A DNA stretch of 64,000 bases from Beaufortia kweichowensis (taxonomy: Eukaryota; Chordata; Actinopteri; Cypriniformes; Gastromyzontidae). Positions within the stretch are counted from its first letter, which is position 1, and each line of letters opens with the position of its first letter. The stretch spans positions 17,690,938 through 17,754,937 of the forward strand of contig CM032800.1 of assembly GCA_019155185.1 (NCBI GenBank), written 5' to 3'. Below the pieces are notes generated by a model. The model did not search any database. It was not told where the DNA came from and saw nothing but the letters and a program-made list of their open reading frames with translations. This document shows positions 12,150 to 40,732 of the stretch, one piece after another. The position numbers and the translations under genes were made by a program.

Positions 12150-12561
12150 CTGTCCAATATGGCGGCGCCGTTAACTCATAACTCCGACGGGCGGCGTGTT
12201 TGTATGTCTATGGCGCCGCCTATAGGCCGATGTGTGAGCGGGTGGGACTTGAGATCATACCAACGAGTCTCTGCAGTTTCTGACGCCGCGTTTAGGACAG
12301 AAGAACAATAATCATTGTGAAACTAAGGAAAACACGTCTAATGAACGTCTGGTTTGGTAAAAATGCGATGGAAATAACACATGATTTGAGTATTTACTTC
12401 TGCATTCTGGCTGCGTGGCATTGAGGCGGGACCGGAGGATTCATGAAGACTGTAAAACACTTCACACCGTTATCCACGACCACATATAAGCGTTTACTTG
12501 TGTAAAAGTCTTGAACATTGAGATGTTTTACATCGGTTTTAATGCGGACTGGCTCTGAGTG
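12150..12561 (+). promoter_or_regulatory. Putative inpp5b promoter and 5' UTR
   Basis: The first GC-richer segment upstream of the gene. It carries a YY1-like element (aatatggcggc, 12158-12168) and several CpG-containing blocks (ggcggcgccg, gacgccgcg), followed by about 240 bp leading to the start codon. Assigning it as the long-isoform promoter rests on position and composition only. A similar aatatggccgc occurs in a repeat at the window end, so the YY1-like site could come from a mobile element. Confidence 0.35.
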
Positions 12562-29186
<16,625 letters not shown>

Positions 29187-29477
29187 TCAATTACCTGAAT
29201 AATGCCCTAAAAAAACATTTCCAGGTATCATCAGAATTATGCTAATATTCATTGTAGTTCCCATTTAAATTCTAAGCGTTTTAAAGAAATGTGTTTTATT
29301 TTAAAAGCAGATGAGGGACTAATTATTTGTGATATTTAATTCAAAGTGTTTCTATTTTGATGTTTGTAAATACAACACATTTGTTGTTCTTTTATATTAA
29401 ATAGAATTATAACAATCAGCGTTTGTCTGTATTACTTCCTTATAAATGAGTGATTACAAAATGAATTTGATAATAAA
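29187..29477 (+). other. inpp5b 3' UTR with polyadenylation signal
   Basis: A/T-rich sequence after the stop. A canonical AATAAA occurs at 29472-29477, about 290 bases downstream. Confidence 0.55.
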
Positions 29478-31261
29478 CTTCTGATCATTTCATGACATTG
29501 GGGCTGTTGAAAGCTTCATTCTGCCTTTAGTTCATTAATGCACATCTACATTACACATCTATATCACTGAAATAACAGAGAGATTTTACTGAAGCACACA
29601 GTAATTACACCTTATAATTCATGGAAACGTGCAGTTTCATTCAATAAATGAAGCATTACCAAGTTGAATATACAAATAAATACATTGAATAGAATAAATA
29701 AAACAATAAACAGTGTGTCTTTTCTCTTCAGGATGATCATTCAAAATCGTCAGACGGTTTTGTCCGAATCTACTTTTTCTTTTTGCCATATTGACATGAA
29801 TCTTGTGAGAAGCGTTGAGTGAGATGTGCAGTAACACACTGATCTGGAGTCAGTGCTGCTGCTGCTGGGGAATATGAACACAGAGCATTGCAGAGGTCTC
29901 TGACATCTTCAGAACAGAGGTGAAGACACACACATCACATCATGAGCGGGTTGTGTGTTTGCTTGTCTAAGCGCTGTTGTCGTATTTAAACGGCTTGTCT
30001 TTATTTGATTCGTTTGTTCGTGCTAACGGTACATGTGTTAGCATACATCAACCCTACACAATATCACCGTTTAAACGTCACAGATTCACTTTTCACTTTT
30101 GTGTTTTAAATACGTTGAATTGTTAATAAAAGAGCAGTATGATGCTTTCGTACAGCGACAGTCTATATTATGGTTTACAAACTGATGTTAATGGTGTGCT
30201 AATGAAGCTAACGCTGTCATTCATATAAAGTCAAGCAGCTTAGCCTGTTAGCTTGTCAATCGACACTTGACAAACATAACCGTTTTTAAGAGTTTTTATG
30301 CGATATTTATCGTGGAATTGTTTCAGTGCATTTGTCATATGAAAACGATTCATATTTAACAGACAGAAGCAGATGAACTGATGACTGGAGCTTCAATACA
30401 CAGGTGAGCTAATCTCAGTTAGCATGACTGACATGTTCATATCTCATATTTCTCATATATTTTACACTGTCGTGGGCTTTAAGATTCTCTCAGTTCAGTG
30501 TGTGTTTGGACTGATAAATGTGATGTGTATTGTGCAGGAGGTCTGTCAGTTCATGTCAAATCAAGATGGAAACTTCTAGAAAGTGACTGAAATGACAGAA
30601 TCCACGCGAGGCGTGTAAAGCAGTCAAGCGCTTATTTTGTGTTGTGTGTTTTGTCATGTTTTTGTCAAAGCGTGTTCAACGCTTTCAGACGTAATGTTTA
30701 CTTTGTAATGTTCGGTAGTGGCTGTGTTTTAAAACTTAGTGAGCTGTCTACCTAGTCAACATTGTCATAGATTTAAAGCATTATATCATAGCGAGATGCA
30801 TCATGAAAGACAGCTCACTACCATGAGAGACACACAGCCGGTGTGAGTTCATGTTGTTCTGCTGGTTTTGTTATAGAAGATGGGAATGACAAAAACTGTT
30901 GATAGTGTGATGTTAATGATGTACTTGTATGATTATGTTTTATCAACCAAGAGGAAACTGCTATTGCTCAGATGTCTCAGTTGTGTTTCTCTTAAAACTG
31001 CTGATGATGAATGAATGTAGTTTGTATGGAATAGATCATCTGGGCTTTAGGTCAATTTGATGAAACATCTTTGACTTCATATATACGGCAACAACAAAAA
31101 CATGATTATACCCGTCCCAAGCGTAACTACCGGTAGACTTCCACTAGCCAGACTAATAAACAAACACAGACCGTGTCTGATAAATCATCAGTAATATTAA
31201 CTTGCAGTCTTGTCAGATCTGAATAATTGAGATCTGTGTTTTTTCTTAAAACATGCTATAG
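29478..31261 (+). other. Intergenic region and mtf1 5' region
   Basis: Contains no coding exon. A possible untranslated mtf1 exon lies at 30362-30403, between an acceptor-like tatttaacag and the donor gtgagc at 30404. A further donor-like gaggtgaag occurs near 29920. The transcription start of mtf1 was not located and there is no clear CpG island. Confidence 0.4.
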
Positions 31262-31319
31262 CAGCACCAAAAGCAAGCGTGTGGACACAAGCCCAGGACA
31301 GAGGTCGTCCGGCAGGATC

Positions 31320-31754
31320 ATGGGAGAGAATGGTCCTTTCACAGAGACGGTCATGCTCTTTGAAGACGAGGAAGAGGATGTGGACAAACTGGGCCGAGAT
31401 GAAGATGACGAAGACAGGGTGGCTAATTTCGACAAAGACGACGTCATAATATCGGGACCCTCGTCCTCCTCCGGTAGGGTCTACGATCGCACGACCGTGC
31501 TCATCGAGCAGGACCCTATCCGGTTGGATGAGGACGGCGAGGAGGACGGGATGGCTTTTCTGCCGGACGGGGACGAGGGTTCTCTGGCCTTCATGGCTGA
31601 CCCGGATGGCATGTCACAGGGTTACATTCATCACACCATCTCACCGGACCAGATCCAGTTTATTATTAACCCGGGTTCTACGCCTATGCCACGAAACATA
31701 GAGGGGGCGACGCTGACGCTTCACTCCGAGTGCCCGGAGACCAAGCAGAGAGAG
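31320..31754 (+). CDS. mtf1: Metal-regulatory transcription factor 1, first coding exon (partial gene)
   Basis: MTF1 is the zinc-sensing, six-zinc-finger activator that binds metal response elements of metallothionein and zinc-transport genes. This exon encodes the N-terminal 145 residues: MGENGPFTETVMLFEDEEED, an acidic stretch, then SGRVYDRTTVLIEQDPIRLD, MSQGYIHHTISPDQIQF and INPGSTPMPRNIEGATLTLH with SECPETKQRE. Mammalian MTF1 has nearly the same text up to the residue before the first zinc finger. The exon opens after an acceptor at 31261 with 58 untranslated bases. The start is set by homology, not the upstream in-frame Met at 31227. It ends in phase 0 at gtgggc. The finger exons were not found in the window. 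Confidence 0.92.
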
Positions 31755-32753
31755 GTGGGCAATATATTCATTTACTTGCTGTAATTTTATCAAAAAAAAG
31801 AAAAGTGTTTTAAAAAGGCTCAGGCCAGTGTTTTTCAGACGGGCTTGCCCCGCTAGCCAACATGCCAAAAAATAATGATAGGCTATGTGTCACAACTTTA
31901 GCTAAACCGACCCACGGGAACTGTAAATGTTTACCAGTAAAAGCACTTAAAGGTGATATTTTAAAGTGAAACCTTTAAAACATATTACATGAATGTATCT
32001 ACTTTTTTCTCATCTTCTGTGAGATCAGACTGTCTCAAGTGTCGTTGAATCCTCGCGTTTTACACAAGTGGTGACGTGTTTAAAATAACATCATTCACTC
32101 GCTAAATATGTTGTTCACGAAGTCTAAAGGCACATGTTCCTGATCCACAAACACAAGCACTGATTCAGTCACATTGACTCTGGGTCATTGAGCAGTCATT
32201 TATATTGCATTTTGATTCACTGAGATTGTTTTGCTTCTTAAGCTGGTTTCTGATATTTGTGCTCAACAGTGTGCATTAAATGAGCTTGTTTTCTCTGCAT
32301 ACGTGTTGTGGGATGGATGGATAAGGTCAGTTGTGTTGCTTTCATGTTGGAGAGAAGTGCTTGTTCATTAAGAAGCATCAGAATGTTTCGAGCTCTGGAT
32401 ATATAGTAATGGTCCGATATTGGCCAAAATAGCTGGATCAGTGTTTGCCAATAAAAGGAAATAAAACATCTCATACCATTGGTACATCTTCCTTACATAT
32501 ACAGTATATATTTAAAGACGAGTTTAAAGAAAACTATATGCTTAAGAAACTGTGTTCATGTGTATTCATTTGTTATTTGGGATGTCCGAGACTTAGGGGT
32601 GTGCAAGATATATTGAGATATCGAGTTTATCAAAGTAGTCACTAGCTTTCAAATGCTGTGCGTGTGCATTGGATTGCGTTGTATGGTATTTAATGGCTTA
32701 TAAAAATAAATGTTTTTAGCATTTTAGCTGGAGAGGCATTCAGTCTGTCGCAG
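31755..32753. other. mtf1: mtf1 intron 1, first part
   Basis: Non-coding A/T-rich DNA after the donor gtgggc at 31755. No zinc-finger-like codons (C-X2-4-C ... H-X3-4-H) were found on the + strand. Confidence 0.5.
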
Positions 32754-32850
32754 GTGGAGCTCACGTGCACACGCACACACACACACACGTACACACACAC
32801 ACACACACAGACACGAACACACACACAGACACGTACACACACAGACACGT

Positions 32851-32881
<31 letters not shown>

Positions 32882-33123
32882 TACACACACACACACAGCA
32901 TACACGCATAAGACACACACACACACACAGACACGCATTACACACACACACACACACAGACACGACAACACACACACAATAACATCGCATACAATAATAC
33001 ACACACACACACATATTACACAGACACGCATCATTACACACACACACACACACACGCATTACACACACACACAGACATGAACACACACACACACACACAC
33101 ACGCACATCATCGCACACACGCA

Positions 33124-33164
<41 letters not shown>

Positions 33165-33229
33165 AGACACGCACACACACACACACGTACACACACACAG
33201 ACATTTTACACACACACACACACACACAG

Positions 33230-33265
<36 letters not shown>

Positions 33266-33470
33266 CACACACACACACACACACACAGACACACACACAC
33301 ACACACACACGTACACACACACACAGACACGCACACACACACAGACACGTACACACACACACAGACACGAACACACACACACAGACACGAACACACACAC
33401 ACAGACACAAACACACACACAGACATGCACACACGTGCACACACACACACACGTTATGCTTTACTGCTGT
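32754..33470. repeat. (CA)n-rich satellite-like tract, about 700 bp
   Basis: Long CA tract broken by recurrent short words such as cagacacg, gcattac and gtacacac at irregular spacing. Long frames of Thr-His or Cys-Val repeats are artefacts of the dinucleotide. Confidence 0.95.
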
Positions 33471-34518
33471 GTGTGTTTGACAGACATTTTTTATGGTGAT
33501 TTATATACGAAGTCTGTTTCTGTATTGTCTGCTGCACAGTTCACCTCACAGCAGGGCAATGTGTTTTAAATAATAAAGACTTATTTTATTTTCTAGTGTA
33601 AACACTCATACTTTATAAGACTTTTACAATCATATTTTCGAAGGATGCAAAATATCATCTGATTATCGTTATCAACAAAATCCCCAAAAATATTGAGATA
33701 ACATATTTTTGCCAATATCGCACCCCCCCCTACAGTCCACTGAAGCTAACATCCACACATGAATCCATCATGAACCGAGACTCATTCAAATAAATCACAA
33801 TCTGTTTTGTCATCATGTTTGAAATGACCACATGAACAAAAAACACATGCTTTGATGTATACTAGATAGTTTATTGATGCATAATTAAACCATTTACATT
33901 GAACATGGATTGGATCCATTTTACATTGAACAGGCTGAAATTATACTTTCACAAATGAGTTGGTGTGCGCTCTTTATCTCTGTCCTGGACCCTGCCAAAA
34001 ATGATTTCCCCTTTTTTCACAAAGCTGCAAAAGTGAAACTTATTGAAATGTGTGCTGTTTTAAATCTTTACTGATGGAAAGCACATATAATGTCCCGTGA
34101 CATCGGTGGCAGCAGGCTGTGCCCCAGACTACCCCTCAGCACGCAGACATGTTACTTCTTTACAAATAAAAACTAGACAGGTTTTGTATTGAGGTAGTAA
34201 AATATTATTTGATTAAAAACTATGCCTGTTCTTTAGAGTTCTGAAACTCTTTTTGTCATTCTAATTTGTTAATTATTTAAGTAACACATTTTAAATGTAA
34301 GCCTATTTATTTATTCAATATTCTTTTTATTTATATTCATTTTATTTCTTATTCTGTTGCAGGTGCGTGAAAATGTGTAAATCCAATTTTCTAAGTAATG
34401 TAGTTCTAAAATTATTCTCCAATTATTATGTGCAGAACAGTAAAGTTAAGTTAGTAGTTCAGCTCAGCAGATAAAGTACATCATGAGTTACTGACAGATC
34501 ATTCCTCTGATCATTTAC
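33471..34518. other. No gene recognised
   Basis: A/T-rich sequence up to the assembly gap; no exon, repeat family or RNA gene identified. Confidence 0.4.
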
Positions 34519-34618
34519 NNNNNNNNNNNNNNNNNNNNNNNNNNNNNNNNNNNNNNNNNNNNNNNNNNNNNNNNNNNNNNNNNNNNNNNNNNNNNNNNNN
34601 NNNNNNNNNNNNNNNNNN
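34519..34618. other. Assembly gap of exactly 100 N
   Basis: One hundred N, the usual placeholder for a gap of unknown size. What lies left and right (mtf1 intron and an RTE LINE end) does not prove the join. Confidence 0.99.
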
Positions 34619-35162
34619 GAGGTGAAGAGGCAAGTTCAGGCAGGTTGGAGTGGGTGGACAAAAGTGTCAGGAGTGTTGTGTGACAGAAGAGTGTCAGCAA
34701 AAATCAAAGAAAGGTGTACAAGACAGTAGTGAGACCAGCTATGTTGTATAGACTGTAGCAGTGAGGAAAAGACAAGAGGCAGAGATGGCTGTCGCAGAGA
34801 TGAGGATGTTGAGGTTCTCTTTAGGAGTGACGAGGATGGACAGGATTAGGAACGAGCACATCAGAGGGACAGCTCATGTTGGTTGTTTTGGGGACAAGCT
34901 CAGAGAGGCCAGATTGAGATGATTTGGACATGTACAGAGGTGGGATCGTGGTTATATTGGTAGAAGGATGTTAGAGATGGAGCTAGCAGGCAGGAGAGGA
35001 AGAGTAAGGCAAAAGAGGAGATATATGGATGTGATAAAAAAGGATATGAAGTTAATTGGTGTAAGAGAAGAGTTGAGGATGCCAAGGATAGAGTTAGGTG
35101 GAAATGGATGATTTGCTGTGGTGACCCCTAAAAGGGAACATCCGAAAGTAGAAGAAGAAGAC
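34619..35162 (+). mobile_element. RTE-type LINE 3' end, truncated by the gap
   Basis: Degenerate + strand coding with recognisable RTE-clade C-terminal text in shifting frames: MRMLRFSLGVTRMDRIRNEH, IRGTAHVG, ARLRWFGHVQR, GYIGRRMLEMELAGRRGRGR and IKKDMKLIGVREE. It ends in a short CGDP-like tail and a gaagaagaag terminal repeat, as in RTE elements. The 5' part is lost in the N gap. Several stops and shifts make it a pseudogene. Confidence 0.7.
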
Positions 35163-35882
35163 ACATTATTACATAGTTTGGGTTCATGTGTGTTAATTAT
35201 TTCTATGCATCTATGGCCTATAAAACAGCCTATAATGAAGTAGTTTGCAAGAGGCAGAATGACAGCATTGGTGCTTCTTGAAGATATTGCAGACTGTGCT
35301 ATGAGAAGATGACATGTTTTTAGAGATCGGGCAGATTTCTTTGGGTATGATGACGAATAGCTAATAAGGAGGTACTGTTTGCCAAGAGCTGTACAGTTAC
35401 AGGCTAAAGACACCCCACTGCACCCAGGCCATACCTGTGGAGTACAGGTGCTCTCTGTGCTTGGGTTTCTGGCCACAGGAACTTTTCAAACAGCTTTTAA
35501 ATTTTTTTTTTCTTTGTACTTGTCATTCTCGAGTATAGAAATTCAGACATTGACGTGTGCTCTTTAATATGGTAACGATATTAATTAGGGAGCGTTTACA
35601 AGGCGGTGATCTAAAACAGTACGTACGCTTGTTTAAGGCTGTTGAACAGATTTAGACTCCTTCTCCACTGCAGCAAGGCCCAGCCACACCAGTGGAAGAC
35701 GTCGCCACCATCGGACTGCTTACGTGAATGTAAATATCACTAACCAAACCTCTTTCCAGAGACTCCTCCAGAAGCGTTATTGTATTATTTCAGTCTATTC
35801 CCGTTTATCTCCTTAGTTGCCTTAGTTGATATCACATAATTGATTATGAAATATTTAACAAATAATTCTAGAGTTATTACAG
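35163..35882. other. No gene recognised
   Basis: Unclassified sequence between the LINE end and a 24-bp tandem repeat; no coding exon seen. Confidence 0.4.
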
Positions 35883-36000
35883 CACAGAGCCGAAGACTTT
35901 ACAGCGCACAGAGCCGAAGACTTTACAGCGCACAGAGCCGAAGACTTTACAGCGCACAGAGCCGAAGACTTTACAGCGCACAGAGCCGAAGACTTTACAG
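35883..36000 (+). repeat. 24-bp tandem repeat, five copies
   Basis: Five nearly perfect copies of agccgaagactttacagcgc plus acag. Because 24 is divisible by three, one frame stays open and would read AQSRRLYS five times within a 60-codon frame. No other coding evidence supports expression. Confidence 0.95.
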
Positions 36001-36158
36001 TCCTGTCAATCATGCACTTTAACCTGTTAAGCCACCCAGAGCGCTTCCCCCAAAAAATGCAATTAGCGCAGGACAGCAGCCAGAGTGGGCTTGGTCACCC
36101 CCAAACCTGCAGAGCTTAATGCTGATAGGATGCTGGAACGCCACCTGGGGTGATGAAG
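36001..36158. other. Flank of the minisatellite
   Basis: Unique sequence between the 24-bp array and the 49-bp minisatellite; nothing recognised. Confidence 0.4.
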
Positions 36159-36925
36159 GAGAGAGTTGCTCCTGCGGGAGCTGACACGGCTCAAGTTGTA
36201 GGGAGATACAGATAGGGCTCCTGCAGGGGCAGGCACTGCTGTGGCAGTGTGACAAATACAGATGAGGCTTCGATGGTAGCAAACGCTGGTCCAGCTGTAG
36301 GGCTGCTGCGGCTAAAGGCAACAGATAAGGCTCCTGTGGGAGCGGGCACTGCTGCAGCAGTAGGGGAAATAGATAGGGCTCCTGTAGGAGCAGACACTGC
36401 TGTGGTAGTGGGGAAATACACGTAAGGCTTCTGCGGGAGCAGACACTGCTGCTGGCAGTGGGGAAATACACATAAGGCTCCTGCGGGAGCAGACACTGCT
36501 GCGGCAGTGGGGAAATACACATGCGGCTCCTGCGGGAGCAGACACTGCTGCGGCAGTGGGGAAATACACATAAGGCTCCTGCGGGAGCAGACACTGCTGC
36601 AGCAGTGGGGAAACGAAAGATTAGGCCCCTGCGGGAACGGACACTGCTGCGGTAGTGAGAAAATACACATAAGGCTCCTGCGGGAGCAGACACTGCTGCG
36701 GCTGTAAAGAAAAGCAATCAGGGCTCCTGCGGATGTAAGGATGAACAAACAGGGTTTCCTCTTGGGATCAGAGGCGCTGCTGCTGCAGCTGTAGGGAAAA
36801 TAGATAGGGCTCCTGCGGGAGCAGACACTGCTGCGGCAGTGAGGAAATACACATGAGACTCCTGCGGGAGCAGACACTGCTGCGGCAGTGAGGAAATACA
36901 CGTAAGGCTCCTGCAAAACAGACTT
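36159..36925. repeat. 49-bp minisatellite, about 15 units
   Basis: Repeated unit ctcctgcgggagcagacact then gctgcggcagtggggaaata and cacataagg, about 49 bases with internal variants and one interruption near 36700-36790. The unit contains an inverted word (ctcctgcgggag) and could form a hairpin. Long minus-strand frames of 232 and 259 codons cross the array in two registers; since the period is not a multiple of three these are chance frames. Confidence 0.9.
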
Positions 36926-37784
36926 GGGTTGCTTTTGGAACCATGCGAGTGACGGGGCGGTTGGTGCCATCGGTAAAAAAAGGGTCAGATGTGAGTTTGG
37001 CCTGTGATTTCCTAAGCTGGAGATAGGCTAGGAGGGTTTGATATGGGAGTGTGGGCGTTTTGAGGTTGAAAATGTGGGTGAAGTGACCTACTTCGTCTGG
37101 TCCGTCTTAGTTTGGTTAATAAAATGAGACAGTTTCGTCGTCTGATGCTGCGTAAAAAAAAAAAAGTAGGGTGGATATTGGATTAAAGTTGTGGGAATAG
37201 GTGGGGCGTGGGATAAAGAGAAGGAAGAGCAAGCATGCGAGAGGGGAGGGAGAAAGATAGCCGGCAGAACCACTTGCGGAGGCATCCTCACGTTTGGGTC
37301 GGCTCTGGGAGTGAAAGCTGAAGGGGGGGTGGTGGGCACCAAGGCCTGCGCCATTAGCGGAGGCAGCATCGCGCTAGAGTTGGACGGCAGGGCTGCAGGC
37401 CATAGGCGGGGGGTGGGAAAAGGAGAAAGCAGGGGATGGGTCTGCGCCCCTAACGGAGACATGCTCATGCTATCTTGGAGGCTTGTGGGGATGAAAGCCA
37501 ACGCGTCGCCGGATGAGAAGCTGGGGGTTGGGGGTGGCGTCCAGGGAGGCATCGGTCAATGCTTTATGTTCTTTCTCCCAGTAGCTTCCATCACTTCTCT
37601 GGCAGTGAAACAAATAGACAGTATCAGGAAAATAAACAGTACCATTTCCAGTTGTTTTCATAAGTGAACATGCACTGATAAAAAGTTTAAAACATGTCTA
37701 AAGACAGTAGTCGCTCCTTCTGCTAGCCATTACTGTCATGTTGGTTGAAAGAGCGCAATAGAGAGGCTATGCTTCTTTTTCTTA
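36926..37784. other. GC-rich unclassified block
   Basis: A compositionally distinct G-rich + strand stretch with a 154-codon minus-strand frame (37088-37552) of Pro/Ser-rich sequence. No conserved domain, repeat or splice pattern was recognised. It may be the remainder of a mobile element that carries the neighbouring minisatellite. Confidence 0.3.
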
Positions 37785-37864
37785 AACCCTTAAGAACCCA
37801 CTGTAACGCGGGTGTCGCAAACACTTTCCCTATCAAAAGGAAAGGGTCCGGGTTCTTAAGGGTT
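37785..37864. mobile_element. 80-bp palindromic element with TTAA at both ends
   Basis: Perfect 15-bp inverted repeats aacccttaagaaccc (37785-37799) and gggttcttaagggtt (37850-37864). Each contains a TTAA (37790-37793 and 37856-37859), and an inner hairpin ctttccc...ggaaag lies at 37824-37844. TTAA boundaries suggest a piggyBac-like mini-element, but the inverted repeat extends past the TTAA, so a simple palindrome is also possible. Confidence 0.45.
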
Positions 37865-40478
37865 CATTTAAAACCTTGTGTTTATGGTCAGGTGAAATCG
37901 CTCCAGGCTTCAGTGCTTTCTCCATTCATGTAATAAATGCACATCCTTGAATGTGGGTGGATTTCTGGGGTATTTATTAAAACTTCCCAGGTGCCACAAT
38001 TAAAATAAAATGGACTAGACTTGGCGTGCGATGCCACATTGACTTGAATCAAATTGCACTCTCATAGCCATTGTAAGTCTACTGCATAGCAGCCTTATAA
38101 TAATGCAGCAGAGTAATACAGGATTACGACACGCATATTAGTCTAGACTAGACTAGTCTTGGCTGTGGCTTTTAAATATGAACATAAACATTAAAGTTAT
38201 GTGGCTTTCCGTGGCTAGCGGTTATTGTATTAAACAAACTGCTTGTGTCTTGAGGAAGAACACTGTGGCCGGAGTTACTTCTCTGTTTATGTCTATGATG
38301 AGCCACGGAGTTACTGTGTAACTCCGCAGCGGTGGCTTTCCGACCGGTCTAAATAGTCCCAGTATAAAGGCGTATTATCGGTGAACCACAGTGATTTGGG
38401 ATAAGGCAAGACGCGGTTTGGAAAATGGATTCCTGATATACTCGTAGATCATGAAAATTCCGAACAAAGTTATAAAGTGCGTTTAACGTAATTCGAGTCA
38501 GATGTGACTTAACTACGGCGCGAGGCTTTGTGCAGTCGAGCACTTGGCACAGCCACTGCGATGGCTCTGTCTGGTGGTGTGAGCGGCGGCGCGGGAAGGT
38601 CGGTGGCCCCGTGGTGCAGCCGCGGGTTTAGTTGAGGTGTCCTCCGGAGCAAAAGTGTGCTGATAATAATTCTATCTCTGACAAAGTGGAGATCGAGTGT
38701 GCCAGTGCTGAAAGACCGGAGAGAAATGAAGGGTAGGGCTGCTTGGTTATTTATAGAGGTTCTCTCTGTGCTGGTTGGACAGACACTGAGATTACTGATG
38801 ATGCACCAGCCGCGTTGATTATCTGTGCGAGCTCCTCCCGAAATTTGTTAATAAAACATCACTTCATAATTGTAATACACGTTCATAAATACCTGCATAC
38901 TAAAGACAGACTAATAATGGCACATTGATAATAATGAATGTTAATGGCCATGAGAGAAGGATGGGACTGAACTATAGCTGCTAACATTAGTCTTTAGCTG
39001 ACAGGTGCATTCACCACAAAATAACAATGCAATGTTGTGAAAGAACACATGCTTGTAAAACATGAATCATGTGCTGTGTGGACTCATATTACATGTGAGA
39101 CGGATCGGATTGCACAGGCATATTTTGTTGGAAAAAATGATAAAGTTTTATTCTCCCACACGAAATCGGATATAAACATTGGGGAATATTTTTTTTTCAG
39201 TTTGATTACGTTTGTGGACTAAAAGTGCAGAATGATCTTTTATTGTGAACACTTTACATGAACAAGAAAGCAAAGCCAAAGCCTATGGACTTTTCAGTCA
39301 GGCACAGTTTCATAATAGGTAAAGGTATAAAGCTCTGTTATGAATGTACATGTCACGATTTGCGCTATTCACAAAAATTATTATATTACGGTTACCAGAG
39401 CATTTATTTTATTAAACAGTGTTTGAATATGAATGCTAAACGCTTTGAGTTTTGCAATGATATATGGAATGTGATGTTTAATTTAATTCTAAGACAATAA
39501 AATACATAGTGAAGGTAAGTGTTGGTAAACAAAGCCACGTCAGGATGGCCCTCGTGGATCGGTCGGCTTAACAGGTTAATTGAACAGGAGCAGCGCAACA
39601 AAAATAGACTCTCCGCTGAAATGATTGCGGCACTGATGCTGACGTGCTGCTCCTGCTACACGAGTATGCACTGCTTACACGCCTTGTGTGAAAGCTCTCA
39701 TCCATTAACCTGGGTGCACTGCTTATGCGTGTAGTGTGAAACGGGCGTTAACGGTAAGAGCAACTTATATATATATATATATATATATATAAACATATAT
39801 TGTTTTATCCATGAACATGGATAAATGTGCACAAAAAAACGGACTATCAGAACAGATGACAGCTAGTGGGTCAAACCTGCATGTTGTGTATCATCTCAAA
39901 CACCCATCATTCTGTGCACATTGACAATATTGCCCTTCTGAAAGGCCCATGATTTGACACACTCAGATACACGCACATGCAGAGTAAAGCCCTTTAAAAA
40001 ATCCACCATGATCTCCGCTAATGAGATAAGAGACTGTGTAACCACGGTGACAAATGCAGCCATTTGAGCCCGGAAGGGTGAAAACAAGAGAAGATTATGC
40101 ATGCAAGCAGCAGGTGAGAGAAACTGAGCTATTATCCTGCCTTTTTATGAGTCCTGCCTTTATTCTCAATGCTGGTCCAGAAAACCCTTTTAAAGAAGCA
40201 ACTGCCTTTAAAGCCTTCAAATGTTCTTCAAATAATTGCAATTAAAATCATCCTTGCATTATGTTTGTATTCATAGTGTATAATATATGAAGTACAGCAA
40301 TAAAGTATTTAAAAGCAACAGCAGGACAAGATGGTTCATTAGGAAATCTCTTAAAAGCTTAAGAATATGTTTAATTGTTTTTTTCTTTCTTTTTTGCTTT
40401 GTGTTATTTTGGGACTGGTCCACCTCCTCAAATGTTCATTACCATAAAAATATAAACCTTAAAACATAATGGGGTAAT
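37865..40478. other. No gene recognised
   Basis: Mostly A/T-rich DNA with one CpG-rich patch at 38560-38640 (gcggcgcgggaaggtcgg) and a pure (AT)n tract at 39765-39790. A stretch at 39640-39745 ending cgtgtagtgtgaaacgggcg resembles ends of fish DNA elements. No exon was found. Confidence 0.4.
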
Positions 40479-40732
40479 GGTTTACTGTAAGGTTGTGTTT
40501 ATTAACATTAACTAACATGAACCAACAATGAACAATACGCCTGGAGCCTTTATTTATCTGAGCATTTTTCTCAAACATTTTACAAATGAAAAGCTTTAAC
40601 TGTTAACATTATTTCATACATAAACAATTTTATTCACATTAACAAAGATGACAAACTATATTGTTTATTGTTGGTTCATGTTATCTAATGCATTTACTAA
40701 TGTTGACAAATACAACCTTATTTTACTGTTAC
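40479..40732. mobile_element. Short inverted-repeat element (MITE)
   Basis: About 254 bp whose ends are long imperfect inverted repeats. The left end has tttactgtaaggttgtgttt and attaacattaactaacatga accaacaatgaac. The reverse complement of the right end has cagtaaaataaggttgtatt and gtcaacattag followed by aacatgaaccaacaat. No coding region. This layout matches a very common class of teleost non-autonomous DNA elements. Confidence 0.7.

Noticed and set aside
31227..31319. Upstream in-frame Met of the mtf1 exon as the start
   Set aside because: It lies before the acceptor at 31261, so it is intronic; homology begins at 31320 with MGE.
32690..33499. Cys-Val and Thr-His repeat frames up to 140 codons
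   Set aside because: Artefacts of the (CA)n tract, present on both strands in several frames.
36019..36970. Minus-strand frames of 232 and 259 codons across the minisatellite
   Set aside because: The unit of about 49 bp is not a multiple of three, so the frames are chance registers of the same repeat.
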